Under the pieces are notes generated by a model that was not told the origin of the DNA, did no database searches, and was given only the letters and a program-made list of their open reading frames with translations. A stretch of DNA of 64,000 bases. Source: Kitagawia praeruptora. Taxonomy: Eukaryota > Streptophyta > Magnoliopsida > Apiales > Apiaceae. Both the position numbers and the translations under genes were made by a program. The stretch spans positions 15,805,001 through 15,869,000 of the forward strand of contig CM075351.1 of NCBI GenBank assembly GCA_037693485.1, in the 5' to 3' direction. The number at the start of each line of letters is the position of its first letter. Within the stretch, counting starts at the first letter, position 1. Shown here in pieces: positions 36,490-47,878 of the stretch.

Positions 36490-37898
36490 CTTGTTACTGA
36501 TGATACGTTGTAGAAGAGGTGGCCTTCTTCCAAGTTGAGTATGAGACTGATTTAGAACAGAAAAACATCCTGCCCGTCTGATATCCCAAAATCTTATAGC
36601 ACCATCACAACCCCCTGTTAGCAGAACCCACTCACTAGAAGTAGACCACTCCACTGCCATTACTCCATCTATATCACAATATCACCAAAAGATTTGCAAT
36701 TACAATTTTATACTTGTTCGCCATATTTTTTGTATCTCTTTATTACAGCCATCACATTAGAATCAATGGTCACTAGAGTACCATGTAAAGAGTAAATATT
36801 ACCCGCAAGTCATAAATAGCAACATCCTAAATTGATAATGAGATGATGACAACAGAATAATTGTGAAACATGTAGCACAATTATTCATGGGTTACAATAA
36901 TAGACTGGCCATAAACAGATAGTCCAAGACATTACAGCTGCAAGGTAAAAAGTAATAAATTATTGATCCCTCACGGGAACTGCTTGGTATATGCCGAATA
37001 GAGTTCACTATTGCTATGTTTCCTAAGATTAATAATCCCTGAACTATAGATATATGCTCTTAGCTCTAGATTTATACTATTTTCATACTGTAAAGTATGA
37101 TGCTCACTGAATTCACCATGTTTCTTTGCAAGGAATTAAGAATTATAATCCTCCAACCATGTCAACAATTTGCATCATGTAATTATGTGCAAAGAAATGT
37201 TTTATCCTTACAAAACTTTGCCTGGTATATGCTGATTAAAGGTCACAAGACTCACAACAGCTGCCTAGGGAACTAGATAACCATGGACCATGTATACTCC
37301 AGGAAGTCCCCCACCAGAATATGATAGGATGATAGGAAAACAACCCTCAAGTTAAATGTTACATACCTCGATGACCAGACAATGTATGAGAAAAGGCCCC
37401 CGGAGCAATATCGCAAAGGCGAACTTGGACATCTTCTGTACCAGCAGCAATGAGCATGTGTGACGTAGACAATGTAGACATGGCAGATTGGCAGTTTTAT
37501 AAACCTTACCTGGCATTTTGAAATTCATCACCACCTAAAACAGCAGAAGTGAAATTTACTTTTTGTCAAAATGATGTAAGACTAATAAAAAATTCATCAT
37601 GTTTAACTACACAGCTTAAGGGAAAAGCAAAACCTACCTGTGTGGTATTTGTGTCCCAAACATTAATGTAGTGATCATATGAACCTGTGACAAAAAGACC
37701 AGTGTCAACAGGATACCATATGGCCGAGGATACAGCATATTTGTGCCCGTGTTCATGCTGCTTATCAACAAAAAGTATGTTCTTATGCTTTGCAACCAAA
37801 CCACCTGCCACATATTATGTTGCATGCTGAACATCATAAACAGCAACTGATGCATCAGACCCGCCCGATAACATATATCTCCCCTCTGTCAAATCAGC
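36490..37898 (-). pseudogene. CSA/ERCC8 WD40 pseudogene (ATCSA-1-like)
   Basis: CSA proteins are WD40 substrate receptors of CUL4-DDB1 ligases in transcription-coupled DNA repair. Three minus-strand exons fit in order: 37638-37898 (DLTEGRYMLSGGSDASVAVY, then GLVAKHKNILFVDKQHE, SSAIWYPVDTGLFVTGSYDH, VWDTNT), 37367-37534 (FKMPGKVYKTA, shift, HMLIAAGTEDVQVRLCDIA) and 36490-36668 (DGVMAVEWSTSSEWVLLTGG, then CDGAIRFWDIRRAGCF). Splice phases match across introns. A TAA at 37815-37817 follows VQHAT, and a small deletion after KTA shifts the frame. N-terminal and C-terminal exons are missing. It is a dead fragment of about four WD repeats. Confidence 0.88.
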
Positions 37899-37975
37899 CT
37901 GATTTCGTAATCAAACATGCTGCCCAAGTTTTCCTTGAACTTACATACTTTACATTTATGAACCGTAAATGACTA

Positions 37976-38942
37976 CATGATCAATAATAATGAAATAAGT
38001 CTAGGTGCAAATATCTCCCCTCTATCAAATCAACCTGATTTCATAATCAAACATGCTGCCCAAGTTTTCCTTAAACTTACATACTTTACGTTTATGAACC
38101 GTACATGACTAAATGATCAATAATAATGAATTAAGTCTAGGTGCAAATGATCTTATTAATCACATAAAAAAGCATAACACTATACTCAAAACCTATAATT
38201 ATGGTACAAGATTAAATATATGTGCATGACAAAAGGTCCACCGCTAACACTAAATAGGAGTACTTTTTCATTTGACACGTGCAAATGTTCCATCCAACAA
38301 ACAAATTCCACCATTAACATGGAAGAAAAGGAAATTGGTCAACTACTGTAGTATGCCGGAAAGCGAACACTCATCGAACTTGTAAAAAAAGAGTACAGAA
38401 AACCCCATTAGAAATTTAGTCCAGGGGAAGGGTAATACTAGACAATCTAAACCCCATATACAAGTAATCGACTTCCGTTCTAAACACGGAATATGCTAAA
38501 AAATAGAGAGGGGGTAATAGTCTATTAAAAATTTAGCCATCCATCATCTAGAACTATATTTGTAAAAAAACAGTGCTTATAAGTTATAACTTCTGTAAGT
38601 TGTTTGTGTGTGAAAAATTGCTCCGCAACTCGATCTGAAGTAACTTAAGCAAGGTTCTCCTAAGTTAATTAAATTATACATAGGTCCCAACTATCTGCTT
38701 AGTCAGCACTGAATATGCGGAAATTAAGTTCCATTATTCAATCTCCGATAACCACACCATACTACCAAAACTACCTATTACGCAAAAAATACTTCCTAAC
38801 AAATTGTTAATTACCATAAGCACTCCAAAGTCTGAATTAAATTCAAATACTAATATTAAACATTTAAAATTATCGCGTTTTACGAGCACATAAATTATCA
38901 CAGAACATACTCTCTAATCAACTTTAAATTAATAAAATCACA
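37976..38942. other. No gene; short duplicated stretch
   Basis: 37885-38000 recurs at 38018-38150 (ATCTCCCCTCTRTCAAATC, then CATGCTGCCCAAGTTTTCCT), a tandem copy of the first CSA exon edge and its intron flank. The rest is AT-rich and featureless. Confidence 0.6.
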
Positions 38943-39214
38943 AAAGTTTGCAGTTTATGAGTTGTGCCTACTTGCAGGCAATCTTCAAAAGTTTGCAGTT
39001 TTAGTTCTGCCGACTTGCAGCAGTCATTCCATGCTTGTCACCAAAAAAACTTCTAAGGTAATAGAGTTAACACCTTAAAAAAGCAGTTTTAAGTATATTC
39101 AAATTTTTCAGGTGCGTGACATGGGGAAATAATTGTGTCCCAAACAGATTAGCATGATTTTACAACATACGCTGATATCAAAATCAACAGATGTCTCTCC
39201 AGCTGTGAATGACT
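38943..39214. repeat. Direct repeat X, right copy
   Basis: Partner of 31334-31605, same orientation, with small indels. To its right lies the SHH-like exon at 39502-39621. Confidence 0.88.
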
Positions 39215-39501
39215 TGAGTGTGTGAAACTACTTTTACTAGACATGTATGTATATGATTGGATCTTAGAGTGATACAGATAGAAGTTACAAGAGGACGAAC
39301 CTAAAGTACCCCTAAATAAATGAAATTGCGGCATTAAATAGAACAAACTTTAAGAATCTACACAGACAAAAGAGCACCCTATGCAGCAAAAAATGGACTC
39401 AAAATAACAGGGCATGCAGAGAACAAGACTAGGATATAGAAGAAGAAATTAGCAAAATGCATATTACTTTGACTATGCAAAGGAGAATTGTGAAATCATA
39501 C

Positions 39502-39621
39502 CTCAGACTGATCATGATCATAGCGCACCAAAAACCTACAATGGCAACCTCTTATGTCATGCCTTCGTTTTTGTGAATCAAGGACATGAGCATCAAAGTA
39601 GAGAGCCTGCTCTTTGCCTTC
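39502..39621 (-). pseudogene. SHH-like SAWADEE exon (orphan)
   Basis: A 120-bp exon with clean AG/GT borders encodes 40 residues: EGKEQALYFDAHVLDSQKR, then HDIRGCHCRFLVRYDHDQSE. This is the core of a SAWADEE domain, with the conserved Cys/His pattern that binds zinc and helps read histone marks. Its splice phase joins directly to EIVPLRKVCRR at 31166 (SE|EIVPL). Upstream exons, including the homeodomain, are not found: from 39691 the sequence is duplicated segment W. With the C-terminal part frameshifted, the locus looks inactive. Confidence 0.8.
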
Positions 39622-39690
39622 CTGAGATATTAAAATAACTTTGAGAGTAACTCTCCACACAATAAAGGTACATACAATTGCATTGTTCAT

Positions 39691-40180
39691 ATTAAAGTCA
39701 CCTGGTGACAAGATCCACCAAATCCCTTCAATGAATGCAAAGTTAATTCCTTCACAGTTCATCGTTTGGTAGTAACAGAATGAACCCTGATTACATTCAT
39801 CATCTTGGATGTGGCAGAGATCACCTATGTTTCAATTTTAGAAATACCTCACTTTCCACGTCCTTGTTGTAATAAATTTCACCTCCGGGTACAGCATTCA
39901 GGTCCTAACAATGCTCCGTCACAATCAAATGCATGAACTCAAGTTAACAACCATTTAAGACCCTTCAGGCTCGATCCAAACCCCCAAAACCAGAATTACT
40001 TATGGCATATACTTATATTGAAAACTATGGTAGTGAACTCAAATATTTTACCCAAGTCGGTGCAAGGGTGCATGCTACACACATAAAAGATTTCATAAGG
40101 ATTACAACCAAATGAAGGACAAACAATTAAATCACATTAACAGCCATAATATATAATAAAGTAACAACTCTTCAAAATCT
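39691..40180. repeat. Segment W, copy left of the second RRM gene
   Basis: Matches 23428-23896 in the same orientation. It joins at TTCAAAATCT directly to the sequence downstream of the second RRM gene, whereas in block A the same word joins to the F-box side. Confidence 0.85.
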
Positions 40181-40263
40181 ACTAGATGTAAACACTAAAG
40201 TTATATTATACATAAGCATCTAACACCAACTACATAAGCATCTAAACATCTAAACTTAAACAT

Positions 40264-41628
40264 CTATTGTGGATAATAATAACCACCAGGTCCATCATAA
40301 TAGTAAGATCCACCTGGCCATGAATAATAATTAGGATATGCGATAACAGGGGCGGGGGCAAGGATGGGAGGGGCGAGGACAGGAGGGGCTGGGGCACTGG
40401 AACTAGAACCGCCACCTTTAGGAAGAGGAGCATCTGCTACTTTGACATCAAGCACACAACCATACAGTTTATGGTCTTTGTGTCTAAGAGCATCCTTCCG
40501 AGAAACCCCAAGCTGAAAAGTCACAAATCCAAATCTTCTTGAATTACCGGCATCGTCAAGCATAACTTTCGCGTTGGTGATATCACCAAACCTCGAAAAG
40601 TACTCCTGAAGATCTGTGTCTCTTACCATAGGATGCAAGCCCCCCACAAAAATTCTTCGATCATCAACCTACAAGATTCAAAATAATTAAACTTATCCGG
40701 TTCATAATTATAGGAAACTCATTAATCATTTTCCTTTATGAGACAACAACATCTCTTTAATCATTTTTAATCATTTTCCTTTCTGAGACAACAACACATC
40801 AACCTACAAGATTCAAAATAAGTAAACTTATCTGGTTTATAATTATCCTATGTAACAGGAAACTCATAATTCTTAACATCTTCAATCATTTAACCTACTA
40901 CAAGATTCAAAATAAGTAAACTTATCTGGTTTATAATTATCCTACGTAACATATGTAACAGGAAACTCATAATTCTTAACATCTTCAATCATTTACTTTC
41001 TGAGACAACAAAACATGTCATATTCTACAAAACATTACCTAAAAGATATTTACACTTATCTGGTTTATAATTATCCTATATCTTAAAACAATTTTCATTC
41101 CCAAACAACAAAACATGCCATTTTCCACAAAACACTACCTAAAAGATATTTAACAAATGAGTGTAATTGTATATATACCTCTTGTCCGGACGTAGAATCG
41201 AGAATCAAACCTTCTAATCTTCCCATTTCATTATCCAAGCTAGCTTTATATTTTCCAAACTCATCATCCAAGCTAGCTTTACATCTTTCAAACTCATCAT
41301 CCAAGCTAGTTTTATATCTTCTAAACTCATCATCCAAGCTAGCTTTATATCTTCCCACTTCATCCTCAAACTGATTTTCAAACTTATCCATTCGTGCATT
41401 AACATCTTGAATCATTCCACGCATTTCTTCCCTATCAGCTTCCTCAAAATCATATCCAACCTCCCTCTCATCCACAAGATTACTCAGTTTTCCCACATTC
41501 CCATCCAAGCACTCAACTCTTTTATTTAGTAGTTTCACCATCTCACTCAGCTTGTTGTAATCACACTCATCATTTTCATCTTTCAGAAGTTGACCTAACC
41601 TCCTTTTACTACCTTGGCCCCTCTTCAT
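40264..41628 (-). CDS. Coiled-coil/RRM RNA-binding protein, copy 2
   Basis: Paralog of the gene at 20673-21843 with the same two-exon structure: 41179-41628 (150 codons) and 40264-40668 (134 codons plus stop), giving 284 residues. The N-terminus MKRGQGSKRR leads into a charged coiled-coil region with DEREVGYDFEEAD (extra residues relative to copy 1). Four 11-residue GRYKASLDDEF-type repeats follow, the middle two altered (RRYKTSLDDEF, ERCKASLDDEF). The RRM has RNP2 IFVGGL and RNP1 RFGFVTF. The proline/alanine tail is shorter than in copy 1 (APAPPVLAPPILAPAPV) and ends in the same GGYYYPQ. No breaks, so both copies seem under coding constraint. Regulation unknown; about 150 bp of 5' flank is shared. 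Confidence 0.88.
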
Positions 41629-41928
41629 TTTTCTCTAATTCAACCTTTTGTGTAAGAGTTTTGCTGGGTTTCTTGCTTTTGTGTAAGAGTTTTGCTGGGT
41701 TTCTTTCGATAATGTAAAGGACGAAGGTGAAGAAAAGACTATCGGAGAAGCCCTAATTGTAAAAGGCGGGAGGGGGGAGGAAAATATAACGTTGCTTTAG
41801 GCTTTTTTTGAAAATTAACTAGTGTTTTTTGAAAATTAACAGTATCGTAATAAAATTTGGCGTCTTTTATAAACGTAAATTTTAGATGCGTTTATGAGGC
41901 TGTTCGGCTCGTCTTATTTAGTCAAAAT

Positions 41929-42543
41929 CAGGGTTCTAAAAATCGGTAACTCGGGCCGAGTACTCGGCCGAGTACTCGTTTTGGACCTCTAAATCGATTC
42001 GAGTAGTGACTAATCGGACCAAAAACCGGTTTTTGCTATAACTCGGTTAAGATTCGGGTTGACTACGAGTAATCGGGGGTTTGACTGAATTTTTTTTTTG
42101 CTAAGTACTAAAATATAATTTTTATTGCTCAACTTATAGACTATATTTATAATCTAGATTCGGCACAATTAAAAATCCTCTCTCTCAAAGATTCTATACA
42201 TACACTTATATCACGTTTTAATATTATTAGTAATATTAATATTATTACTTGGACAAATGTACACTAAAATTAGAATAATTATTATTAGTAATATTAATAT
42301 TATTACTTGTTAGCAGGGTTGTAATAATATTATTAGTAAAATTAATATTATTGTTAAGTTTTAAGTTTAACACATGCACACTAAAATTAGAATAAATACA
42401 TATAAATTATGAGAAAAAAAAATTAAAAAAACAATATCCGATTAGTAGTCCGAGTACTCATTCCGAGTACTCGCCGAATTTCTGATTACTCATTTTTCTG
42501 GACCAAAACCGAGTTGGTCCGATTTCCGATTTTTACACCCTTG
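41929..42543. mobile_element. hAT-type non-autonomous element, 8-bp TSD
   Basis: Flanked by GTCAAAAT at 41921-41928 and 42544-42551. The ends CAGGGTTCTAAAAATCGG and CCGATTTTTACACCCTTG form inverted repeats with the CAGGG start usual for hAT elements. Subterminal CGAGTACTCG words repeat on both sides. No transposase seen. Confidence 0.85.
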
Positions 42544-42551
42544 GTCAAAAT

Positions 42552-42925
42552 GAAGACTTATTTTGAGAAAAAAAATTCACATTTATGTATTATTTTTTGA
42601 AATTAATATTTATGGGATGTTTAATATTTTTTAATTATGTAAATAAGCCACTTATTTTTAGAAAAAAGTACATATCTACATTTTTTTTAAAAAAAAAAGT
42701 AACTTATTTCTTAAAGAAATATGTGAAAGACCATTTTCTGGAAATTATGATAGTTTGGATCAATTTCATTAAAATTATGACAGAAAAGATCATCATCTAA
42801 AAAAAAGAAAAGAAAATACGGTTTAAAATTGTTTAGTCAATCAGTGGAGCTTCATTACGGCCTTACGGGTAATACAATCTTTTCAACATTCCGTGAAAAT
42901 TTTGCGTTGATAAATAATGCTCCAC
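42552..42925. other. No gene; block B copy of RRM-upstream DNA
   Basis: AT-rich. Its right part (CAATCAGTGGAGCTTCAT to CCACGAAAAATAA) matches block A near 22383-22470. Confidence 0.6.
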
Positions 42926-42934
42926 GAAAAATAA

Positions 42935-44046
42935 GGTGTAGGCTCTATATATCACAATTTGAAAGAAAATGATCCCAAATATCACAGCTTAAAAATTTGG
43001 CCCCAAATATCACTCCAAAACACATTATGATATAGCGTTTATATTTTTTTTCTTTTTCTTTTGGAGATGCTAATGCGTATAGCGTTAAGGATGTTAGTTT
43101 TTTTTTTTATTGTTTTTGTTCTATTGAAACGTGAGTTCATACAGTGTTTTGGTAGAAACGTGGATTCTAGTTAGGTTTTCAAACGCCACTTTATGTGGTG
43201 TTTTGGGTGTTTTTACTTTTTTATTCTTCTAAATATATATTTATAAAAAAATATTAAAAATTTATTTATAAATGGTCAACTAAAATATAAATTTATATTT
43301 TTCAAAGTTCGTATACGGTTTATTTGTTGTTATGAATATTTCTAAAACTCAAAATGAAAATGTTGAACCCTAAAAATAATTGTTGAACCCCTAAATTTAA
43401 TTAAAATTGTATTTTTTAATTTAAAAATTTTAATTAAAAAATTGAATTATTCGTCCTTCTGAATATTTCTAAACCCAACATGGAACTGTTGAACCCTAAA
43501 GGTTAATCGTTGAAACCCCGAGGGAATACAGATAAAAATTAAAAATTTTAAATAAAAAATTGAATCCGGCGGCCTGATTTTTAAAGGGTTTAGGGTTGAA
43601 GTTCACATACGGTTTATTGATCATTCGGAATATTTCTAAAACCCAAAATGGAAACGTTGAACCTCAAATGTTAATTATTAAAAACAAAATTTTAATTTAC
43701 CCTTTAGTTATTAATTTTTTTAATACTGTTTGCAAATATATATTTAGGAGAAATAAAAAAATAGAAAAACACCCCAAAATACCACATAAAGTGGCGTTGA
43801 AAAACCAAAATGCTAAATGAAGTAATGTTAACACCTAAAACACATTCTGAAGCAGCGTTGCAAGTGTTTTAGAAAAAAAAGAAAAGGAAAGAGGCAAAAC
43901 GCCAGACGCATTAGCGTCTTTAACAAAAAAAATAACGCTACACGGTGTAGCGTTTTGGAATTTGGAGTGATATATGGGGCAAATTTTCCATTTAAAATAT
44001 TTGGGATCATTTCCTTTCAAATTATGATATTGGGGGCCTTTATTCC
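42935..44046. mobile_element. MULE-like element with long inverted arms
   Basis: The 9-bp duplication GAAAAATAA lies at 42926-42934 and 44047-44055. Block A near 22460-22470 has one copy. Inverted arms of about 300 bp begin GGTGTAGGC and GGAATAAAGGCC (inward) and share AAATGATCCCAAATAT and AACGCCACTTTATGTGG. The centre has AAAACCCAAAATGGAAAC and related repeats. No transposase or captured exon recognised. Confidence 0.78.
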
Positions 44047-44055
44047 GAAAAATAA

Positions 44056-44810
44056 ACATGGATTATATTCAATTCTAAAAAAATCTAGAAATTTAGATAT
44101 CTAATCCGATTTTTTAAAATAAATTCACAACTTTTCACAAAACTGGATATCCGAATTTAATCCGATTTTATATTCTTAAAAATAACTCTATAAATTATGG
44201 GGATGTTTTGGGAACTTTTTTCAGAATAAGTCAATTATTTTAAGACAAAGTTAGATAATGATTAGAAATATCTAACTATAAATTTTAATTAAATCAAAGA
44301 AAATAACTATAAAAATAAAAATATTTTTTTTTAATATATTTAGATTTTAAAAAATTTCATACTATTTATTTTTATTTTTATAGTTATTTTCTTTGATTTA
44401 ATTAAAATTTATTGGATACCCAATAAATTTAGATTTATTGGATACCCAATATATTTATAAATTTATTGGATACCCAATATATTTAGATTTATTGGTTTTT
44501 AGATTTTTTAATAATTTTTCTTTGATTTTTATAGTTATTTTCTTTCATACTATTTAATTTTCTTTAATTAAAATTTATTTTAAAAATAAATAGTAGGAAA
44601 TTTTTTAAAATCTAATTATTTTAAAAATTATTTTCACTTTCCGAGTACATTTTAAGGATATCCGTTTGATATTCATGCCTTTAAAAATATTTTAAATGAG
44701 ATCCCAAATTTATCAATATATTTGAGATATGTCAAGTTATTCATGAGCAATTTGATATTTAACCATATTCATATGTAATTTATGATTTCATATGGACAAA
44801 GATTTATCTG
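44056..44810. repeat. AT-rich DNA with TATTGGATACCCAAT repeats
   Basis: Three copies of TATTGGATACCCAAT at about 44410-44490, plus inverted words around 44270-44640 (ATAACTATAAAAATAAAAAT against its complement). The left 130 bp matches block A 22470-22660. No gene. Confidence 0.6.
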
Positions 44811-45259
44811 CTGGCAAAAATCAGCAACTTGAGTGGTTAATTATAGGTTATTGGACAGACTTAAGCATTTGGTCTCTGTGAAGAACTGGGAGTCGTCATT
44901 CTAATATGATTCCTTTGCTAACTCTAATAAGAGAGATTCTTTTTTCTTTCTTTTCCTTCAGCAAAAAAAATATGATTGCTTCCTATATATTATTTGTGTG
45001 TCGCTTGCAAAATAATAATAGAAAATGTTTAATTCCATATCTTTGGTGGCCAAGAATAACCCAGTGTTCGTGACACAAAAATATGTTTAGGAAAGACAGG
45101 GTTCCCGTCACATGAGAAGATTATGCTGCTATTATAGTTAACTCAAAAGATTTCATAAGGATTACAACCAAATCTGGCCATAAATAAACAAAAGCAGTTA
45201 TAGATTAATAAAAGAAGACAATGTCACAATGAGAAAAGGTAAAAAATGAGTACATCAGA

Positions 45260-45700
45260 ACAATTGACCTAATCTAATATATTTAGTCACTTTCTTCTTG
45301 TAGTCATACAACACGTGACCTAATCTAGTTCTACCAACAAACTTATTAGCACCAGAATAGAAAAACACCCAATCTATCTCCTCTGAACCAGTCAAAAGTG
45401 AAGATTTTGTTCCAAAACACCTCATCAGAAACCGCTTCCATAGTCCATAGAACGACCTCCTTTTTATCAAGCTCACGAACGGATTCCAGCACCACGGCAA
45501 CAGAGCTTTCAAAATCCAGAACATTAGACTTCCTTGTATGCTTAAAGCTAGGATACAAAAACCCATCAACAACAGGACCATATCTTAGAAGATCTGATAT
45601 TAAGACCAAAACATATAGAGAACCCATTGCTATTTTTGCATTTGAACCTCAGACTCGATCTTTAACCATGTGGATACTAAAAGACAACTCCTCATTTGTC
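45260..45700 (-). pseudogene. F-box associated domain fragment, block B
   Basis: Two minus-strand frames: LYPSFKHTRKSNVLDFESSV, VVLESVRELDKKEVVLWTM, EAVSDEVFWNKIFTFDWFR, then after a frameshift EEIDWVFFYSGANKFVGRTR and VLYDYKKKVTKYIRL. It is less damaged than the copy at 24100-24420, which has an internal stop, but still shifted near 45380. Truncated at the N-terminus. Confidence 0.78.
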
Positions 45701-45779
45701 AGCCTGTGAAATGAAGTTGGACAATATATGAAAAGATTACTACTATTACCTGGTTGGGTTCTTAAATAATGGTAAAATT

Positions 45780-46230
45780 CTGGTAAGCTGGCTGGATGAT
45801 GGGAAGAAAAGGTTTTACTTGAGCGACCTCAACTTTCTAAGGCGAAGAGAAGGTAGGTCTGTGAATGGTTCTCCACATATACACGGCAACACTCATTCCA
45901 ATTATGTGGAGAGCCTTTTTCTACTTGATGAAGATAACCTGGACCAGTGGACCCTATCGTTTTTTATGATATCAACAGAAATAGTCTTCCTGAATCTGCA
46001 GTTTGATTTTGAAGTTGTGGTCATTGCAGTAGAGTGTAGACATTTCAATAAATTTCATGGCGCGGAAGGAAAGCAGAAAGGAACAACATCAAATGTAAGA
46101 GGTCTATCCTTTTGCTTGTTTGACACAAAAATATTTATTTTCAGTTCAGACTTATACTGTATTGTCATATTTAGTTTGTGTCATATTCTTGGTCCTCTAT
46201 ATGTATATTATAGAAAGCTAGTCAAGATAA
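45780..46230 (+). pseudogene. F-box middle fragment, block B
   Basis: From about 45795 the plus strand reads WLDDGKKRFYLSDLNFLRR, then VNGSPHIHGNTHSNYVESL, LLDEDNLDQW, the start of an F-box associated region. It continues open to 46235 with no recognised domain. The F-box motif present in block A at 25200 is absent here. Confidence 0.65.
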
Positions 46231-46962
46231 AATAGTATATACTGTCACTCGGTAAAATACTACTAAACTCAACATTATTGCATTGATCCTGATCAACTAC
46301 TTAGTAGGCTCAAAGAATTTACAATACAGTATAATTTTACAATATATTTCTTTGTGATGCGGTTAAATACATAGCAGCCTCTAGGGATCATGATACAATC
46401 AGAGTTTAAAAAACATAGCAAAGATAATTAATGAATAATGAGTAAAGAATTCCCGAACTATGATCTATTAGTTTATATGAGTCAATTTTACCAAGTATAT
46501 GATATATCTTTCATTTGTATAAATTGTATAGCAAGTACTCAAACGAAGATCACCGACTCTGGACATTAAAAAAACAATTATCAGGATGAAAATGATATTT
46601 TTCCTCAATCATCGACCAAGAACTCTCAATTCGTCATCCACATCAACCTGGCAAATGAAGTTCATTTCAGAATGAAAGAAAGTTGTCGTATTCATCAAGC
46701 GGTTGGGTTGTTAATGATTAACTGCTAATGGTTGCATGCATACTAGTTAAGTACAGATCACTCATTTTCATATCATCATAATGCATAAAAGAAAACAACG
46801 GGCAAATCTATTAATAGACTCTGCTAACTTGTAATTACTACTTCTTAAAAGACATAAAGGCCCGTCTCAATACTCACTACTTATTACTTATTCCCAAACT
46901 ACTACTGGCAAGTAGTAATATACTTATACTAAAATATGCCAAACATGCTGCCAAATTTACCG

Positions 46963-47518
46963 TGAGAAAAATCAAATCTCATTTTTTCAGGGAGAACAAT
47001 TGATCCTTTCTGGTCAACATGATTACCAAGCACTTCCTGTACAAGTGCAGAGAGTATGTAAACCTCCATTCACAAAGTTAAATGGAGTAGACTTGAATAA
47101 AAATACTCTTTAAATATTACCCTGAGAGCAAAATTAAACATGCGTACAAGTAAGGTTAGGAGCAATGAGCCTACACCAGGTATAGTCAACCTGCAAAATA
47201 AGTTACAGTAAGACGTATTGTTGAAGATATTCATGATTTTTAGTGTTTAAAAGATGAGCAATATACCAATTAGTTGGCAATGCCTACGTATATCTCAATA
47301 GGGCCTATATACTTGTATAACTTGAAATTTACATAAAGAAAAGCCAAAATAATAAGAGAACAAATTGCTTTACGTGATAAAAAGGAGTTAAACTTGTCAA
47401 GCCAAACTAAAAAACTAATCCAAAAGTCCTAGTTGACAATGCACTATGAAGGTCAAGTACAAAACTACTAGTACCTTGCAATTCACCTTATCACCCACAT
47501 AGAATCTGGCGCTATCTT
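46963..47518 (-). pseudogene. AlaRS exon cassette, copy B1
   Basis: Exons: 47475-47518 (EDSARFYVGDKVNCK), about 47122-47190 (VDYTWCRLIAPNLTCTHV, then stop after a 2-base loss) and about 46965-47040 (VLGNHVDQKGSIVLPEKL). It carries the same 2-base loss as A1, so the damage predates the block duplication. The catalytic-zinc HxxxH motif of the editing domain is broken, and its first His is changed to Leu. Confidence 0.75.
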
Positions 47519-47878
47519 CTGTAAAATAACCACTATTATTGAAAATAGTATTATTTAATGATGCATATTATTTAAATTATATTTGATCTCCTAATGGTTC
47601 TTAGCCATTGTTAATATTATTGACAAAAGAGTGAAGTAGCACGTTTAAAATATATTTTTTTATTCATAGCTATTATTAAGATTGCAACTATATTCAACAT
47701 TATCTGCTACCATACCGTTAATGCCCGTCTAATCATTCTCAATTTACCAATTCAAATAACATATTTATGAAAACAAGGTATCATTTTTACTACATCAGTC
47801 ATTCAGAATTCAGAGTACAAATGTTTGACAACCAGAAACTAGAAAAGAGACAATGTCATATAGGCTATTGGAAAAGAA

